In this document: in pieces, positions 48,365 through 59,307 of the stretch | How the letters are laid out: each line of letters starts with the position of its first letter | How positions within the stretch are numbered: the first letter of the stretch is position 1 | Assembly: GCA_963728395.1 (NCBI GenBank) | Contig: CAVSJJ010000007.1 | Location: 1 to 64,000 of the forward strand | Length of the DNA stretch: 64,000 bases | DNA from: CAVSJJ01 sp963728395 | Lineage (GTDB): Bacteria > Actinomycetota > Actinomycetes > Actinomycetales > Dermatophilaceae | Reading direction: 5' to 3' | The notes under the pieces: model-generated | Database searches by the model: none | The model's input: only the letters and a program-made list of their open reading frames with translations | What the model was told of the DNA's origin: nothing | Made by a program: the position numbers and the translations under genes

Positions 48365-49320
48365 CAGCCCCTCCCCCCTCGGCCGGGGGTGAGCGGTCCG
48401 GCCTCGCGGACCCCGCCGAGATCGAGCGACCCGACCTCGCGGACCCCGCCGAGGTCGAGCCCGGCTACCAGGTCGGCGACGGCGGCAACGGCGCCGGCAT
48501 GGGCGGCGTCACCGATCCGTAGCCGCGCGTCAGGGTCGGCGGCCAGCCACGGGACGAGGACGAACGCCCGCTCGCCCGCCCGTGGGTGCGGAAGGGTCAG
48601 CTCCGGGTCGTCGCTGCGGACCTCGCCCGGCTCGCCGGGCGAGCCGTACTGGACGAGGTCGAGGTCGAGGGTGCGCGCACCCCACCGCACCTCGCGGGTG
48701 CGACCGTGCCGCTCCTCGATCCGGTGCAGCCGGCCGAGCAGGCGAGCCGGGGCGAGGCGAGTGCGTCCGAGGACGACGGCATTGAGGTATGCCGGTTGCT
48801 CCGGCCCGCCCACCGGGTCGGTCTCGTACGCCGGAGACACGGCGAGGTCACGAACTCCCGCCCGGCGTAGGCCTCGGACGGCCGAGGCGAGCGCCGCGGC
48901 CCGGTCCCCGAGGTTGGCGCCGAGGGCGATGACGACGGGGACGGCGGGGCGACGTCGCCGAACCGTGACCGAGACGTCGCCGAACGCCACTCCGACCGGG
49001 GCGTCGGGCTTGTGCACGGTCACCTCGACGGACTCGACCCGCGGGTCACCGAGGGCGTCGGCCGCGATGTCGGCCGCAAGACGCTCGATGAGGTCACGCG
49101 GCTCGCCCTCGATCCGGGCGACCACCGCGGCTGCGACATCGGCATAGCTGACGGTGTCGGCCAGGTCGTCGCTCCGCCCCGCACGGCGCAGGTCCACCTC
49201 GAGGACGACGTCGACGACGAAGTCCTGCCCGTCGCGCCGCTCGTGCCCGAACACCCCGTGGAAGCCGCGTGCCCTGATGCCGGAGATCGTGATCCGGTCG
49301 GTGAGGTGGCCGGTGCTCAT
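48364..49320 (-). CDS. folK: Fused dihydroneopterin aldolase / HPPK (FolB-FolK)
   Basis: 318 residues, two folate enzymes in one chain. Residues 1-~125 are FolB: ITISGIRARGFHGVFGHERR and LADTVSYADVAAAVVARIEG. Residues ~130-300 are FolK: VVIALGANLGDRAAALASAV, YETDPVGGPEQPAYLNAVVL, RIEERHGRTREVRWGARTLD and LTLPHPRAGERAFVLVPWL. The fusion is found in other actinobacteria. The tail carries an 11-residue tandem repeat (LDLGGVREVGS) from a 33-bp duplication at 48402-48467. Start ATG 49320 overlaps folP (ATGA). Confidence 0.93.
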   Translation of the reverse strand: MSTGHLTDRITISGIRARGFHGVFGHERRDGQDFVVDVVLEVDLRRAGRSDDLADTVSYADVAAAVVARIEGEPRDLIERLAADIAADALGDPRVESVEVTVHKPDAPVGVAFGDVSVTVRRRRPAVPVVIALGANLGDRAAALASAVRGLRRAGVRDLAVSPAYETDPVGGPEQPAYLNAVVLGRTRLAPARLLGRLHRIEERHGRTREVRWGARTLDLDLVQYGSPGEPGEVRSDDPELTLPHPRAGERAFVLVPWLAADPDARLRIGDAAHAGAVAAVADLVAGLDLGGVREVGSLDLGGVREAGPLTPGRGGRG

Positions 49321-50129
49321 CGCGCCCCCTGGATCGCCTGGGCCACGTCGAGCGCGTCGACGGTGCCGGCCACGTCGTGAACCCGCACGCACCACACGCC
49401 GTGCAGCGCGGCATACAGGCTCGTCGTGGCGGTCGCGACGTCGCGCTCCCGCGGCGGACGCACGGCGCCGGGGTCGCGACCGACCCGGCCGAGGAAAGCC
49501 TTGCGGGACGTGCCGACGAGCACCCGGGGGCCGAGCCCGACGACGTCGTCGATGCACCGGAGCAGCGACCAGTTGTGCTCCGCGGTCTTGGCGAAGCCGA
49601 AGCCCGGGTCCAGGACGAGGTTCTCCTCGCGAACGCCCTCCTCCAGCAACGCATCCATCCGCTGCCGAAGCTCGGCGCACACCTCGGCGACGACGTCGTC
49701 GTAGACGGCACGGGACTGCATGTCGGCGCTGTGCCCCCGCCAGTGCATGGCGACGTAGGGCACGGCGGACTCGGCCGCCAGCGGCACCATCGCCGGGTCG
49801 GCGAGCCCCCCGCTGACGTCGTTGAGCATCCGGGCGCCGACGTCGAGGGCCCGGACCGCGACCCGCGCCCGCATCGTGTCGATCGACACCGTCGCACCCG
49901 CCGCGGCGAGCGCCGCGACGACGGGGATGACCCGGCGCAGCTCCTCCTCCTCGCTCGGTCGCTCCGCGCCGGGGCGGGTCGACTCGCCGCCGACGTCGAT
50001 GAGGTCCGCACCCTGCGCCAGCAGCGCGTGGCCGTGCTCGATGGCGACGTCGGTGTCGAACCACTCCCCGCCGTCGCTGAAGGAGTCGGGGGTGACGTTG
50101 ACGACCCCCATGACGAGCGGTCTGCTCAT
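49317..50129 (-). CDS. folP: Dihydropteroate synthase
   Basis: Joins pterin diphosphate and p-aminobenzoate. 270 residues. GVVNVTPDSFSDGGEWF, LIDVGGESTRPGAERPS, VSIDTMRARVAVRALD, LNDVSGGLADPAMV, LVLDPGFGFAKTAEHNW and VLVGTSRKAFLGRVG are all intact. AGAGGGGGG lies just before ATG 50129. Follows the MprF-like gene after 43 bases and overlaps folBK. Confidence 0.95.
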   Translation of the reverse strand: MSRPLVMGVVNVTPDSFSDGGEWFDTDVAIEHGHALLAQGADLIDVGGESTRPGAERPSEEEELRRVIPVVAALAAAGATVSIDTMRARVAVRALDVGARMLNDVSGGLADPAMVPLAAESAVPYVAMHWRGHSADMQSRAVYDDVVAEVCAELRQRMDALLEEGVREENLVLDPGFGFAKTAEHNWSLLRCIDDVVGLGPRVLVGTSRKAFLGRVGRDPGAVRPPRERDVATATTSLYAALHGVWCVRVHDVAGTVDALDVAQAIQGAR

Positions 50130-50172
50130 CGAGCCCCCCTCTCGGTTGGGTGGGGTGTGCCGCGCGCCCGGG

Positions 50173-51972
50173 TCATGCGCCATGTCCGAACCACCGTAGC
50201 CGGGGCCAGACGATGAAGGCCTCGGCCTCGCCCATGGCGATGCCGACCCGGACGAGCGAGCGGGTGCTGGGATAGACGATGTAGCGCGGGAACCACTCGG
50301 GCTGGAACTTCGCGTTGAACTTGTACAGGCTCTCGATCTGGAACCAGCGGGAGAGGAAGACGAGCACCGAGCGCCAGGTCCGCAGGACCGGCCCCGCACC
50401 GAGCCGCTCGCCCCGCTCGAGGGTCGATCGGAACATCGCGAAGTTCAGCGACACCCGGCTGACCCCGAGCTCGGGCGCACGGGACAGCGCGTCGACGATG
50501 AGCAGCTCGTTGATCCCGGGGTCGGCGTCCCGGTCCCGGCGCATGACGTCGAGGGACATCCCGTCGCTGCCCCACGGCACGAACTGGAGGAAGCCCCGGA
50601 CGACGCCGCCCTTCGTCGCGGTGACGATGACCGCCTCCGGGTCCTCCTCGTCGAGGACCCGGCCCGAGGCCATCGAGAAGCCGCGCTCGGTCCCGCTGCC
50701 TCGCCACGCGGCGGCATCCTCGATCGCCCGGCGTCGCTGCTCCGGCGGCGCCTCGCTGACCCGGAAGACGTCCGTCTCGTAGCCCTGACGACGGATCCGG
50801 TTGACCATCTGGCGCACGTTGCGCATCGGGCGGCCGGCGAGGCTGAAGGCGGCGGTGTCGACGATGGCCTCGTCGCCCAGCTCGAGTGCCGCGAAGCCGG
50901 TCTCCCGGGTCCACGTCGTCCCGGCCCGTTCCGAGCAGCCGAGGACCGCCGGGGTCCAGCCGTGCCGGTCGGCCTCGGTGAGGAACGCCTTGATGGCTCC
51001 GGGCCACGCCTCGGGGTCGCCGACCGGGTCACCGGCGGCGAGCATGACGCCCGCGACGACGCGGTAGCCGATCCCGGCCTTGCCGGACTCGGACCAGATG
51101 ACCGCCTTGTCGCGCCGGGTCGTGAAGTAGCCGAGCGAGTCCGGGTGTGCGCGCAGCAGCTCCCGGACCCGGGCGTCGTCCTCGTCGCTGAGCAGCGCCG
51201 GCCGTCGGGGCGAGCGCAGGGCGAGGTATGCCGTCGTCAGCGCCGTCATCAGCCCGAGCGCGAGGTTGAGGGCCCCGATGACGTCCTCGAGCCGGTTGTG
51301 CCGCAAGGTGAACGCGAGGGCGCCCTCGATGCCGACCATGCCCTCGAGGACGTACCAGGCCGCCGGCCCCAGGCCGGGCCAGCCGCCGATGATGGCGTGG
51401 CTGTTCGCCCACAGGGTGAGGCTGCCGACGGCGAGCGAGGAGAGGAGGAGGACGACGAACACCCAGGCGGCGCGCAGCCGGGTGCTCGGGTCGCCGAGGG
51501 CGTAGAACTCGCGGCGGTAGACGAGCAGGAGCACGAGCCCGACGACGGCGAGGGTGAAGGCGAACGGCTCGTTGCGCAGGCCGTGCCCGTGAAGGAGGTG
51601 GAGGGCGACGGAGGCGAGCATGAGGACGACCGCGGCCGCCCACGCCCGGCGCTTGCGGCGCCGCAGCGAGTGCGCGAGGAGCACGAGGAGCACGCCCGAG
51701 ACGACCGTGGCCGCCGCGGCCGCGTCGGTCAGCACCCCCGGCAGGACCTCGGTCACCTGGTGCAGCCGCACCCGCCACGTGTGCAGCGAGCCGGTGAGGA
51801 TGTCGAGGAACCCGATGAGGTAGGCCAGCGTCCCCAGCCAGCGTGGGATCCGCGCCCCGGCGCCGGCGAAGCGGTCGAGGAGCGCCCGCGGCGCGCCCTC
51901 CGGGGACGGTCCGGTCGGGACCGGGGTGGGAGGGGTCGCCGGCGCGTCGGGGCCGGACGACCCGTGCGTCAC
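50173..51972 (-). CDS. MprF-like membrane protein with DUF2156 aminoacyltransferase domain
   Basis: 599 residues. N-terminal part: six or so transmembrane helices (LGTLAYLIGFLDILTGSLH, TVVSGVLLVLLAHSLRRR, AAVVLMLASVALHLLHGHG, FTLAVVGLVLLLVYRRE, WVFVVLLLSSLAVGSLTLW). C-terminal ~290 residues: DUF2156 fold as in phosphatidylglycerol lysyltransferase, with DSLGYFTTRRDKAVIWSESG, VVAGVMLAAGDPVGDPEAWP, FSMASGRVLDEEDPEAVIV and YKFNAKFQPEWFPRYIVY. Probably aminoacylates membrane lipid, giving resistance to cationic peptides; the LysS half of LysX is absent. Start GTG 51972 overlaps folE (GTGA), so it is embedded in the folate operon. Confidence 0.88.
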   Translation of the reverse strand: MTHGSSGPDAPATPPTPVPTGPSPEGAPRALLDRFAGAGARIPRWLGTLAYLIGFLDILTGSLHTWRVRLHQVTEVLPGVLTDAAAAATVVSGVLLVLLAHSLRRRKRRAWAAAVVLMLASVALHLLHGHGLRNEPFAFTLAVVGLVLLLVYRREFYALGDPSTRLRAAWVFVVLLLSSLAVGSLTLWANSHAIIGGWPGLGPAAWYVLEGMVGIEGALAFTLRHNRLEDVIGALNLALGLMTALTTAYLALRSPRRPALLSDEDDARVRELLRAHPDSLGYFTTRRDKAVIWSESGKAGIGYRVVAGVMLAAGDPVGDPEAWPGAIKAFLTEADRHGWTPAVLGCSERAGTTWTRETGFAALELGDEAIVDTAAFSLAGRPMRNVRQMVNRIRRQGYETDVFRVSEAPPEQRRRAIEDAAAWRGSGTERGFSMASGRVLDEEDPEAVIVTATKGGVVRGFLQFVPWGSDGMSLDVMRRDRDADPGINELLIVDALSRAPELGVSRVSLNFAMFRSTLERGERLGAGPVLRTWRSVLVFLSRWFQIESLYKFNAKFQPEWFPRYIVYPSTRSLVRVGIAMGEAEAFIVWPRLRWFGHGA

Positions 51973-52623
51973 GAGGTGCCGCCGCGCAGCAGGGACATCG
52001 CCTCGGCACGGGTGGCCGGATGGCGCAGCTGGCCGCGCACGGCCGAGGTGATGGTGCGCGAGCCCGGCTTGTGGACCCCGCGCATCGACATGCACAGGTG
52101 CTCGGCCTCGACGACGACGATGACGCCCTGGGCGCCGAGGTACTCGACGAGCGCATCGGCGACCTGGGTCGTGATCCGCTCCTGGACCTGGGGCCGCTTC
52201 GCGAAGACGTCGACGAGCCGGGCGATCTTCGACAGGCCGGTCACCCGCCCGTCGGCCGCCGGGATGTACCCGACATGGGCCACGCCGTGGAAGGGCAGCA
52301 GGTGGTGCTCGCACGTGCTGTAGAGCTCGATGTCGCGGACGATGATCATCTCGTCGTGGTCGATCGAGAAGGTCGTCGCCAGGATCTCGGCCGGGTCCTG
52401 CCACAGACCGGCATACATCTCGGCGTAGGCGCGGGCCACCCGGGCCGGGGTGTCGAGCAGGCCCTCCCGGTCGGGGTCCTCACCGACGGCGGTGAGGAGC
52501 TCGCGGACGGCCGCCTCGGCGCGGGCCTGGTCGATGCGGGGCGGGAAGGCGGGCGGCTCGGCCGGGGCCGGTGGGGCAATGGGCGGCATCGGGGGGCGCG
52601 CCTCGTCGGCGTCCCCCCGGCCG

Positions 52624-52649
<26 letters not shown>
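51969..52649 (-). CDS. folE: GTP cyclohydrolase I
   Basis: First step of folate synthesis from GTP. 226 residues: AAVRELLTAVGEDPDREGLL, STCEHHLLPFHGVAHVGYIP (Zn Cys/His and catalytic His), GLSKIARLVDVFAKRPQVQE, RITTQVADALVEYLGAQG and EAEHLCMSMRGVHKPGSRT. The N-terminal 30 residues are Pro-rich. I use GTG 52649, which overlaps the 3' end of ftsH by 26 bases; ATG 52589 is also possible and would leave a 34-base gap. The operon ftsH-folE-MprF-like-folP-folBK-DUF3180 is likely. Confidence 0.93.
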
Positions 52650-54735
<2,086 letters not shown>

Positions 54736-54906
54736 GACGTCCGGGGCGGACGGCCCCGATCCTCCTGAGGTCACTCGACGGCGGTGCATGGACCCTGGCG
54801 GGCCCGGGGAGTACACGCTACCCGGGCGGCTGGCCCCGGCAGGCCGGTACGTGGAGAGAACGCACGAGCCGGGGAACGTGTTCCGGGCCCCTCTGGACCG
54901 GGTCGC

Positions 54907-55458
54907 TCAGCTGTAGACGTGCGGGGCGAGGGTGCCGACGACGCGCAGCCCCCGGTACCTCTCGGCGAAGTCGAGTCCGTAGCCCACGACGAACTCGTTG
55001 GGGATGTCGAAGCCGACCCACCTGACGTCGACGTGCACCTTCGCGGCATCCGGCTTGCGCAGCAGGGTGCAGATCTCGACCGAGGCGGGGCTGCGCGACT
55101 CGAGGTTGGCCCTGATCCAGCTGAGGGTGAGCCCGGAGTCGACGATGTCCTCGACGATGAGGACGTGCCGGCCGGTGATGTCGGTGTCCAGGTCCTTGAG
55201 GATCCGCACGACCCCGGAGGACTTGGTCCCGGAGCCGTAGGACGAGACGGCCATCCAGTCGACGGGCGCGCTGAACGGCAGGGCTCGCATGAGGTCGGCC
55301 ATGACCATGACCGCGCCCTTGAGCACGCCGACGAGCAGCAGGTCCTTGCCCTCGTACTCGGTGGCGATCTGCGCGGCGAGCTCATCGAGCTTGGCGAGGA
55401 TCTCCTCCTCGGAGATGAGGACGGCGGCGAGGTCGTCCCCCATCGTCTCGGCATCCAC
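54907..55458 (-). CDS. hpt: Hypoxanthine phosphoribosyltransferase
   Basis: Purine salvage: hypoxanthine or guanine plus PRPP. 183 residues. VLISEEEILAKLDELAAQIA, LLLVGVLKGAVMVMADLMRA, the PRPP motif HVLIVEDIVDSGLTLSWIRA, RWVGFDIPNEFVVGYGLDFA and YRGLRVVGTLAPHVYS at the end. GTG 55458 is chosen because AGGAG lies 8 bases upstream; a GTG at 55467 would form a GTGA overlap with tilS but sits on the RBS. tilS-hpt-ftsH order is the classic one. Confidence 0.94.
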   Translation of the reverse strand: MDAETMGDDLAAVLISEEEILAKLDELAAQIATEYEGKDLLLVGVLKGAVMVMADLMRALPFSAPVDWMAVSSYGSGTKSSGVVRILKDLDTDITGRHVLIVEDIVDSGLTLSWIRANLESRSPASVEICTLLRKPDAAKVHVDVRWVGFDIPNEFVVGYGLDFAERYRGLRVVGTLAPHVYS

Positions 55459-55463
55459 GGGCG

Positions 55464-56663
55464 TCACTCCTGGCTCTCGGGGGCGGTGCTGAGCGGGGCG
55501 GCCGGCGCCCGGTCCATGGCGCCGGGCCGGTCCTGCGGACCCCATTCAACCGGAGTCGACGGGCCGATGGAGATCCGTCCCCCCGATCGTGCGACGCGCA
55601 GGCCGCCGGGAACGTGGAGGGGGCCCTGCCCGTGCCAGCTCGTCAGGAGGGCGTCGCAGGCGTGGGTATGCCGGGTGGCCACCTGCCCGGCCGGGGCTCC
55701 GGCGGCGATGAGGAGCCGTCGCCACACCCGGCCGCGCACCGGCCGGGGGAGCTCGGCGAGCAGCGCCAGGTCGACGACCACCCCCGCCTCCTCCCCCACC
55801 GATCCCCCGCCGTTCGAGGTATTCCGAGACCCGCCCTCGGCCTCCGAATACCTCGACCCCACCGATCCCCCGCCGTTCGAGGTATTCCGAGACCCGCCCT
55901 CGGCCTCCGAATACCTCGACCCGGGACGGAGGTCGGCGAGGGCGGCGTCGGCGAGGGCGTCGAGGAGGTCGGCGTCCTCGCGGAGCTGGTCGGCGGAGCG
56001 GGCCAGGGCCGCGACGATGCCGGGGCCGAGGTCGGCCTCGAGGTCGGCGAGCGCCCGTCGGGCCCGCACCCGCAGGAAGGCCGGGTCCTCGTTCATCGGG
56101 TCCTCCCACCACCGCAGGCCCTGCGCCTCGAGCGAACGCCGGGTGTCGCGCCGCCCGATCCCGAGCAGCGGACGGAGCAGCCGGCCGCGGGCGGGCGGCA
56201 TACCGGCCAGTGAGCGCGCGCCCGCCCCGCGGGTGAGCCCGAGGAGCACCTGCTCGGCCTGGTCGTCGACGGTGTGTCCGAGCAGGACGGCCCGAGCGGT
56301 ATGCCGCGCGGCCGCCTCCTCGAGGGCGGCGTGCCGCGCGTCCCGGGCGGCCGCCTCGACGCCCTCACCGGCCGGTTCGACGGCGACGCGGACGAGCTCG
56401 ACCGGGTCGAGCCCGAGCGAGGCGAGCCGCTCCCGGACCGTCGTCGCGACGGCCGCCGAGCCCTCCTGCAGGCCGTGGTCGACGACGACGGCGCCGGCCC
56501 TGATGCCCAGGCGCGGGGCCTCGAACGCCACGGCCGCGGCGAGGGCGAGGGAGTCGGAACCGCCACTGCAGGCGACGAGGACGGTGTCGCCGGGGGTCAT
56601 CGGGACGAGCGCGCCCCGGACCGCGCGGCGGATCGCCGCGGTGGCGGGGTCGGGTCCGGGCAC
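55464..56663 (-). CDS. tilS: tRNA(Ile)-lysidine synthase with inserted palindromic repeat peptide
   Basis: Modifies C34 of tRNA-Ile2 with lysine. 399 residues: PP-loop VLVACSGGSDSLALAAAVAF, VVVDHGLQEGSAAVATTVRE, AVLLGHTVDDQAEQVLLGLT, LRPLLGIGRRDTRRSLEAQG, WWEDPMNEDPAFLRVRARRA and a C-terminal domain VDLALLAELPRPVRGRVWRR. Between the two domains, at about residues 247-289, lies a low-complexity peptide of two 21-residue repeats (GSRYSEAEGGSRNTSNGGGSV) encoded by the palindromic element described separately. The rest is normal length, so the insert is tolerated in a linker. GAGACT lies 6 bases before GTG 56663. Confidence 0.94.
   Translation of the reverse strand: MPGPDPATAAIRRAVRGALVPMTPGDTVLVACSGGSDSLALAAAVAFEAPRLGIRAGAVVVDHGLQEGSAAVATTVRERLASLGLDPVELVRVAVEPAGEGVEAAARDARHAALEEAAARHTARAVLLGHTVDDQAEQVLLGLTRGAGARSLAGMPPARGRLLRPLLGIGRRDTRRSLEAQGLRWWEDPMNEDPAFLRVRARRALADLEADLGPGIVAALARSADQLREDADLLDALADAALADLRPGSRYSEAEGGSRNTSNGGGSVGSRYSEAEGGSRNTSNGGGSVGEEAGVVVDLALLAELPRPVRGRVWRRLLIAAGAPAGQVATRHTHACDALLTSWHGQGPLHVPGGLRVARSGGRISIGPSTPVEWGPQDRPGAMDRAPAAPLSTAPESQE
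55798..55923. repeat. Two tandem 63-bp units of the palindromic element inside tilS
   Basis: Two almost identical 63-bp units (55798-55860 and 55861-55923). Each contains a 43-nt palindromic core, 55814-55856 and 55877-55919, with perfect 11-bp ends TCGAGGTATTC and GAATACCTCGA. 63 is a multiple of three, so the reading frame is kept. Confidence 0.95.
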
Positions 56664-56699
56664 GGCCCCAGTCTCGCAGCCGGCCGACGTTCGGCGCGG

Positions 56700-57740
56700 T
56701 CAGCCGTGGACGCGGCGCACCCAGGACTGCGGGTCGGGGATCTCGGCCGCCTTGGGCAGCGTCTCCGGTGAGGACCAGATCGCGTTGAACCCGTCGACGC
56801 CGACGGTGTCCACGACACCGCGCACGAAGGTCGCGCCGTCGCGGTACTGGCGCATCTTCGCCTCGAGACCGAGCAGCCGGCGCAACAGCCGGTCCATCGC
56901 GCCGGCGCCCCGGCGACGCTCGGTGAACTTCGCCCGGATCTGGGCCACGCTCGGGATGACCGCCGGGCCCACCTCGTCCATGACGACGTCGGCGTGGCCC
57001 TCCAGGAGGGACATGACGGCGGTGACCGCGGCCAGCCGGTCCCGCTGCTCGGGGGTGGTGACGAGGTCGGTGATGCCGGCACTGCCGCTCGAGAGCGCCT
57101 CGGGCAGCTGGTCGCGCAGCCGGCCGAGGAGGTCCCCGAGGTGCTCGCCGTCCGGGGCCAGGGAGCCGGCGAGGCCACGGGCCTCGTCGATCATGTGCTG
57201 GCGCAGCCACGGGACGGCGGTGAACTGGACCCGATGGGTCTCCTCGTGCATGCAGACCCAGGCGCGGAAGTCCGCCGGGTCGACGCGCAGCTCGCGGGTC
57301 ACGTGGACGAGGTTCGGGGCGACGAGCATGAGGGACGGCGCCCCGTCCGGGGCCAGGTCGTACTGCCCGAGGACCTTCGTCGCCATGAAGGCGAGCAGCG
57401 CCCCGGCCTCGGCCCCGGTGACCTTCCCGCCGACCGCAGCGATCGCGCCGGAGGCGGCGGGCCGCTTGGCCATGATCGCGGCGAACGCGGGGTCGAGCAT
57501 CGCGCTCATCGAGTCCGCGTTGACCGAGATCCACGTCGCCCGGTCGACGACGGCGGCCGGAGGCGCATCGTCCGGGGTGTCGAGGTGGGCCGTCTCGGCG
57601 ACCGGCGTCCGGGCGGCGGCCGCGGCGGCGCGGATGGCGGCCACCTCGGCGGCCGCCTCCGCGGGCGAGACCGTGGGGCCCGGCGTGACGAGGGTGCGAC
57701 CCGTCGTCTTGGCGAACTCCCAGTCGACGTACTGACTCAC
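56700..57740 (-). CDS. Zinc-dependent metalloprotease (DUF2342 family)
   Basis: 346 residues. Family signature: YVDWEFAKTTGRTLVTPGPT at the N-terminus, GALLAFMATKVLGQYDLAPD, VAPNLVHVTRELRVDPADFR and the metal site RAWVCMHEETHRVQFTAVPW (HEETH), then LLEGHADVVMDEVGPAVIPS and QYRDGATFVRGVVDTVGVDG near the end. The family is actinobacterial and has been labelled F420-biosynthesis associated; no F420 gene is seen here. RBS AGGAG lies 5 bases before GTG 57740. It comes before tilS and after dacB, the usual actinobacterial order. Confidence 0.92.
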   Translation of the reverse strand: MSQYVDWEFAKTTGRTLVTPGPTVSPAEAAAEVAAIRAAAAAARTPVAETAHLDTPDDAPPAAVVDRATWISVNADSMSAMLDPAFAAIMAKRPAASGAIAAVGGKVTGAEAGALLAFMATKVLGQYDLAPDGAPSLMLVAPNLVHVTRELRVDPADFRAWVCMHEETHRVQFTAVPWLRQHMIDEARGLAGSLAPDGEHLGDLLGRLRDQLPEALSSGSAGITDLVTTPEQRDRLAAVTAVMSLLEGHADVVMDEVGPAVIPSVAQIRAKFTERRRGAGAMDRLLRRLLGLEAKMRQYRDGATFVRGVVDTVGVDGFNAIWSSPETLPKAAEIPDPQSWVRRVHG

Positions 57741-57798
57741 TGCGGCTCCTCGGCTCGTGGCGTGGGGCGCCCAGCCCCCTGACCGGTCCCAGCCTCCC

Positions 57799-59226
57799 TC
57801 ATCGGCAGCCGCAGCCGGTCAGCCCGGTCACGAGTCGGTCCAACGCGCCCCGGGCGGGATCGGTTCCCGTCCGGGGCACGTCGTCGGCGATGACGGCGAA
57901 GAGCAGGAGCCGGCCGTCGGCGTCGACGGTCGTGCCGGCGAGCGACGAGACGCCGGTCAGCGTGCCCGTCTTGGCCCGGGGTATGCCGGCCACCGCCCGG
58001 GTTCGGGTGCCCCCGAACCGCTCGGTGAGGGTGCCCGTCAGCCCGGCGACGGGGAGGGCCGCGACGCTCGCTGCCAGGGCCGGCCGCTCGCCCGATGCGG
58101 CGAGCGCGAGGACCTGGGCGAGCGCCCGCACCGTCACGGTGCTCCCGACACCGAGCCCGGAGGCGTCGGCGAGGCGGATGCCGGTGAGATCGATCCCGAG
58201 GTCGGTCAGCGCGGAGGTGACGAAGCCGGTGACACCCGCCTCCGTCGCGGGTCGTCCCGAGGCGACCGCGGCCTGTCGAGCGAGGTTCTCCATGAGGGCG
58301 TTGTCGCTGTCGTCCAGAGCCAGGGCGAGGACGTCGGCGTAGGGCGCCGACCGCACGGCCCCGAGCTCCACGGCATCGGCCCGGGCATGGGCGGCATACG
58401 GCTTCGTCGCGGCGATCGTCGCGCTGATCCCCTCCTCGGCCAGGGCCGTGACGAGGGCCGCGGCGACCGAGCGCTCCGGGTGGGTGGGCGAGGGGTGGCC
58501 GGGCTCTGGCCGGTCGACGTCGAGACCGATCATCGAGACACCCCGGGCGTATCCGGCGGCGACATCGGACATCCGCCACGAGGGCGGGTACGAGGGGCCG
58601 GCGGCATACGTGAGGTCGACCCGGAGGGTGACGTCGGTCGTCCCGGCGGTGCGGAGCCGGGCGGCGACCTGGGCGGCGAGGTCACGCAGCCCGGCCCGCC
58701 CGGCGACGGCGCTCGCACCCCCCCGCCCCGGGGCGAGGAGGGTGTCGCCGCCGGCGACCAGGACGATCGTCCCCGGGCTCGCGCCCTCGACGACCCGCGT
58801 CGTCATCGTCGTGGTGGGATCGAGCGCGGTCCACACGGCGGCGGTCGAGAGCAGCTTGAGCGTCGACGCCGGTGTGCGCGGGACGGCGGCACCGGTGGCG
58901 AAGAGGACCCGCCCGGTCGGCCCGTCCCGGACGACGAGCCCGACGGACCCGCCGAGGGCCGGGTCGGCGAGGAGGGGCCGCAGGGTCGAGCGCACGCCCG
59001 CGGCGGTCGGCCGGGGCGCGCCCGCGTCGAGGGCGGCGAGCGGCGGCGTTGCGCTCGCGGTGGTCGCGGCCGGGCGGGAGACCGTGACGCTCGGCGAGGC
59101 GGATTCGCTCGGAGGGGGCTGCGGTGCCCGGGTGAGGATCCCCGGTACGACATCGAAGGCGTCGGCGGTGGCGTAGCCGAGCAGGAGGAGGAGAACCGCG
59201 GCGAGGCCGAGGAGCGCGCGTCGCAC
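57799..59226 (-). CDS. dacB: D-alanyl-D-alanine carboxypeptidase/endopeptidase (PBP4, S13)
   Basis: Extracytoplasmic peptidoglycan hydrolase that trims or cleaves D-Ala cross-bridges. 475 residues, signal-anchor RALLGLAAVLLLLLGYATAD near residue 15, Pro/Ser/Thr linker, then the penicillin-binding domain with the S-x-x-K motif (TPASTLKLLSTAAVW), SxN (LDDSDNALMENLARQ) and KTG (IPRAKTGTLTGVSSLAGT). RBS GAAGGAG lies 8 bases before GTG 59226. The IPR segment carries a GGC-ATA-CCC form of the octamer, with the rare ATA codon. Confidence 0.93.
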   Translation of the reverse strand: MRRALLGLAAVLLLLLGYATADAFDVVPGILTRAPQPPPSESASPSVTVSRPAATTASATPPLAALDAGAPRPTAAGVRSTLRPLLADPALGGSVGLVVRDGPTGRVLFATGAAVPRTPASTLKLLSTAAVWTALDPTTTMTTRVVEGASPGTIVLVAGGDTLLAPGRGGASAVAGRAGLRDLAAQVAARLRTAGTTDVTLRVDLTYAAGPSYPPSWRMSDVAAGYARGVSMIGLDVDRPEPGHPSPTHPERSVAAALVTALAEEGISATIAATKPYAAHARADAVELGAVRSAPYADVLALALDDSDNALMENLARQAAVASGRPATEAGVTGFVTSALTDLGIDLTGIRLADASGLGVGSTVTVRALAQVLALAASGERPALAASVAALPVAGLTGTLTERFGGTRTRAVAGIPRAKTGTLTGVSSLAGTTVDADGRLLLFAVIADDVPRTGTDPARGALDRLVTGLTGCGCR

Positions 59227-59307
59227 GGGGTTGCTCCTTCGTCCACGGTCCGGATGCGCAAGACTGTGCTCGAGCCTAGGTCACCATCCGCATGTCAGGA
59301 GCGCACC

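Noticed and set aside
54784..57735. A 983-codon plus-strand open frame across hpt, tilS and DUF2342
   Set aside because: Antisense to genes with intact motifs. It contains a duplicated peptide only because the palindromic element in tilS is read from the other strand.
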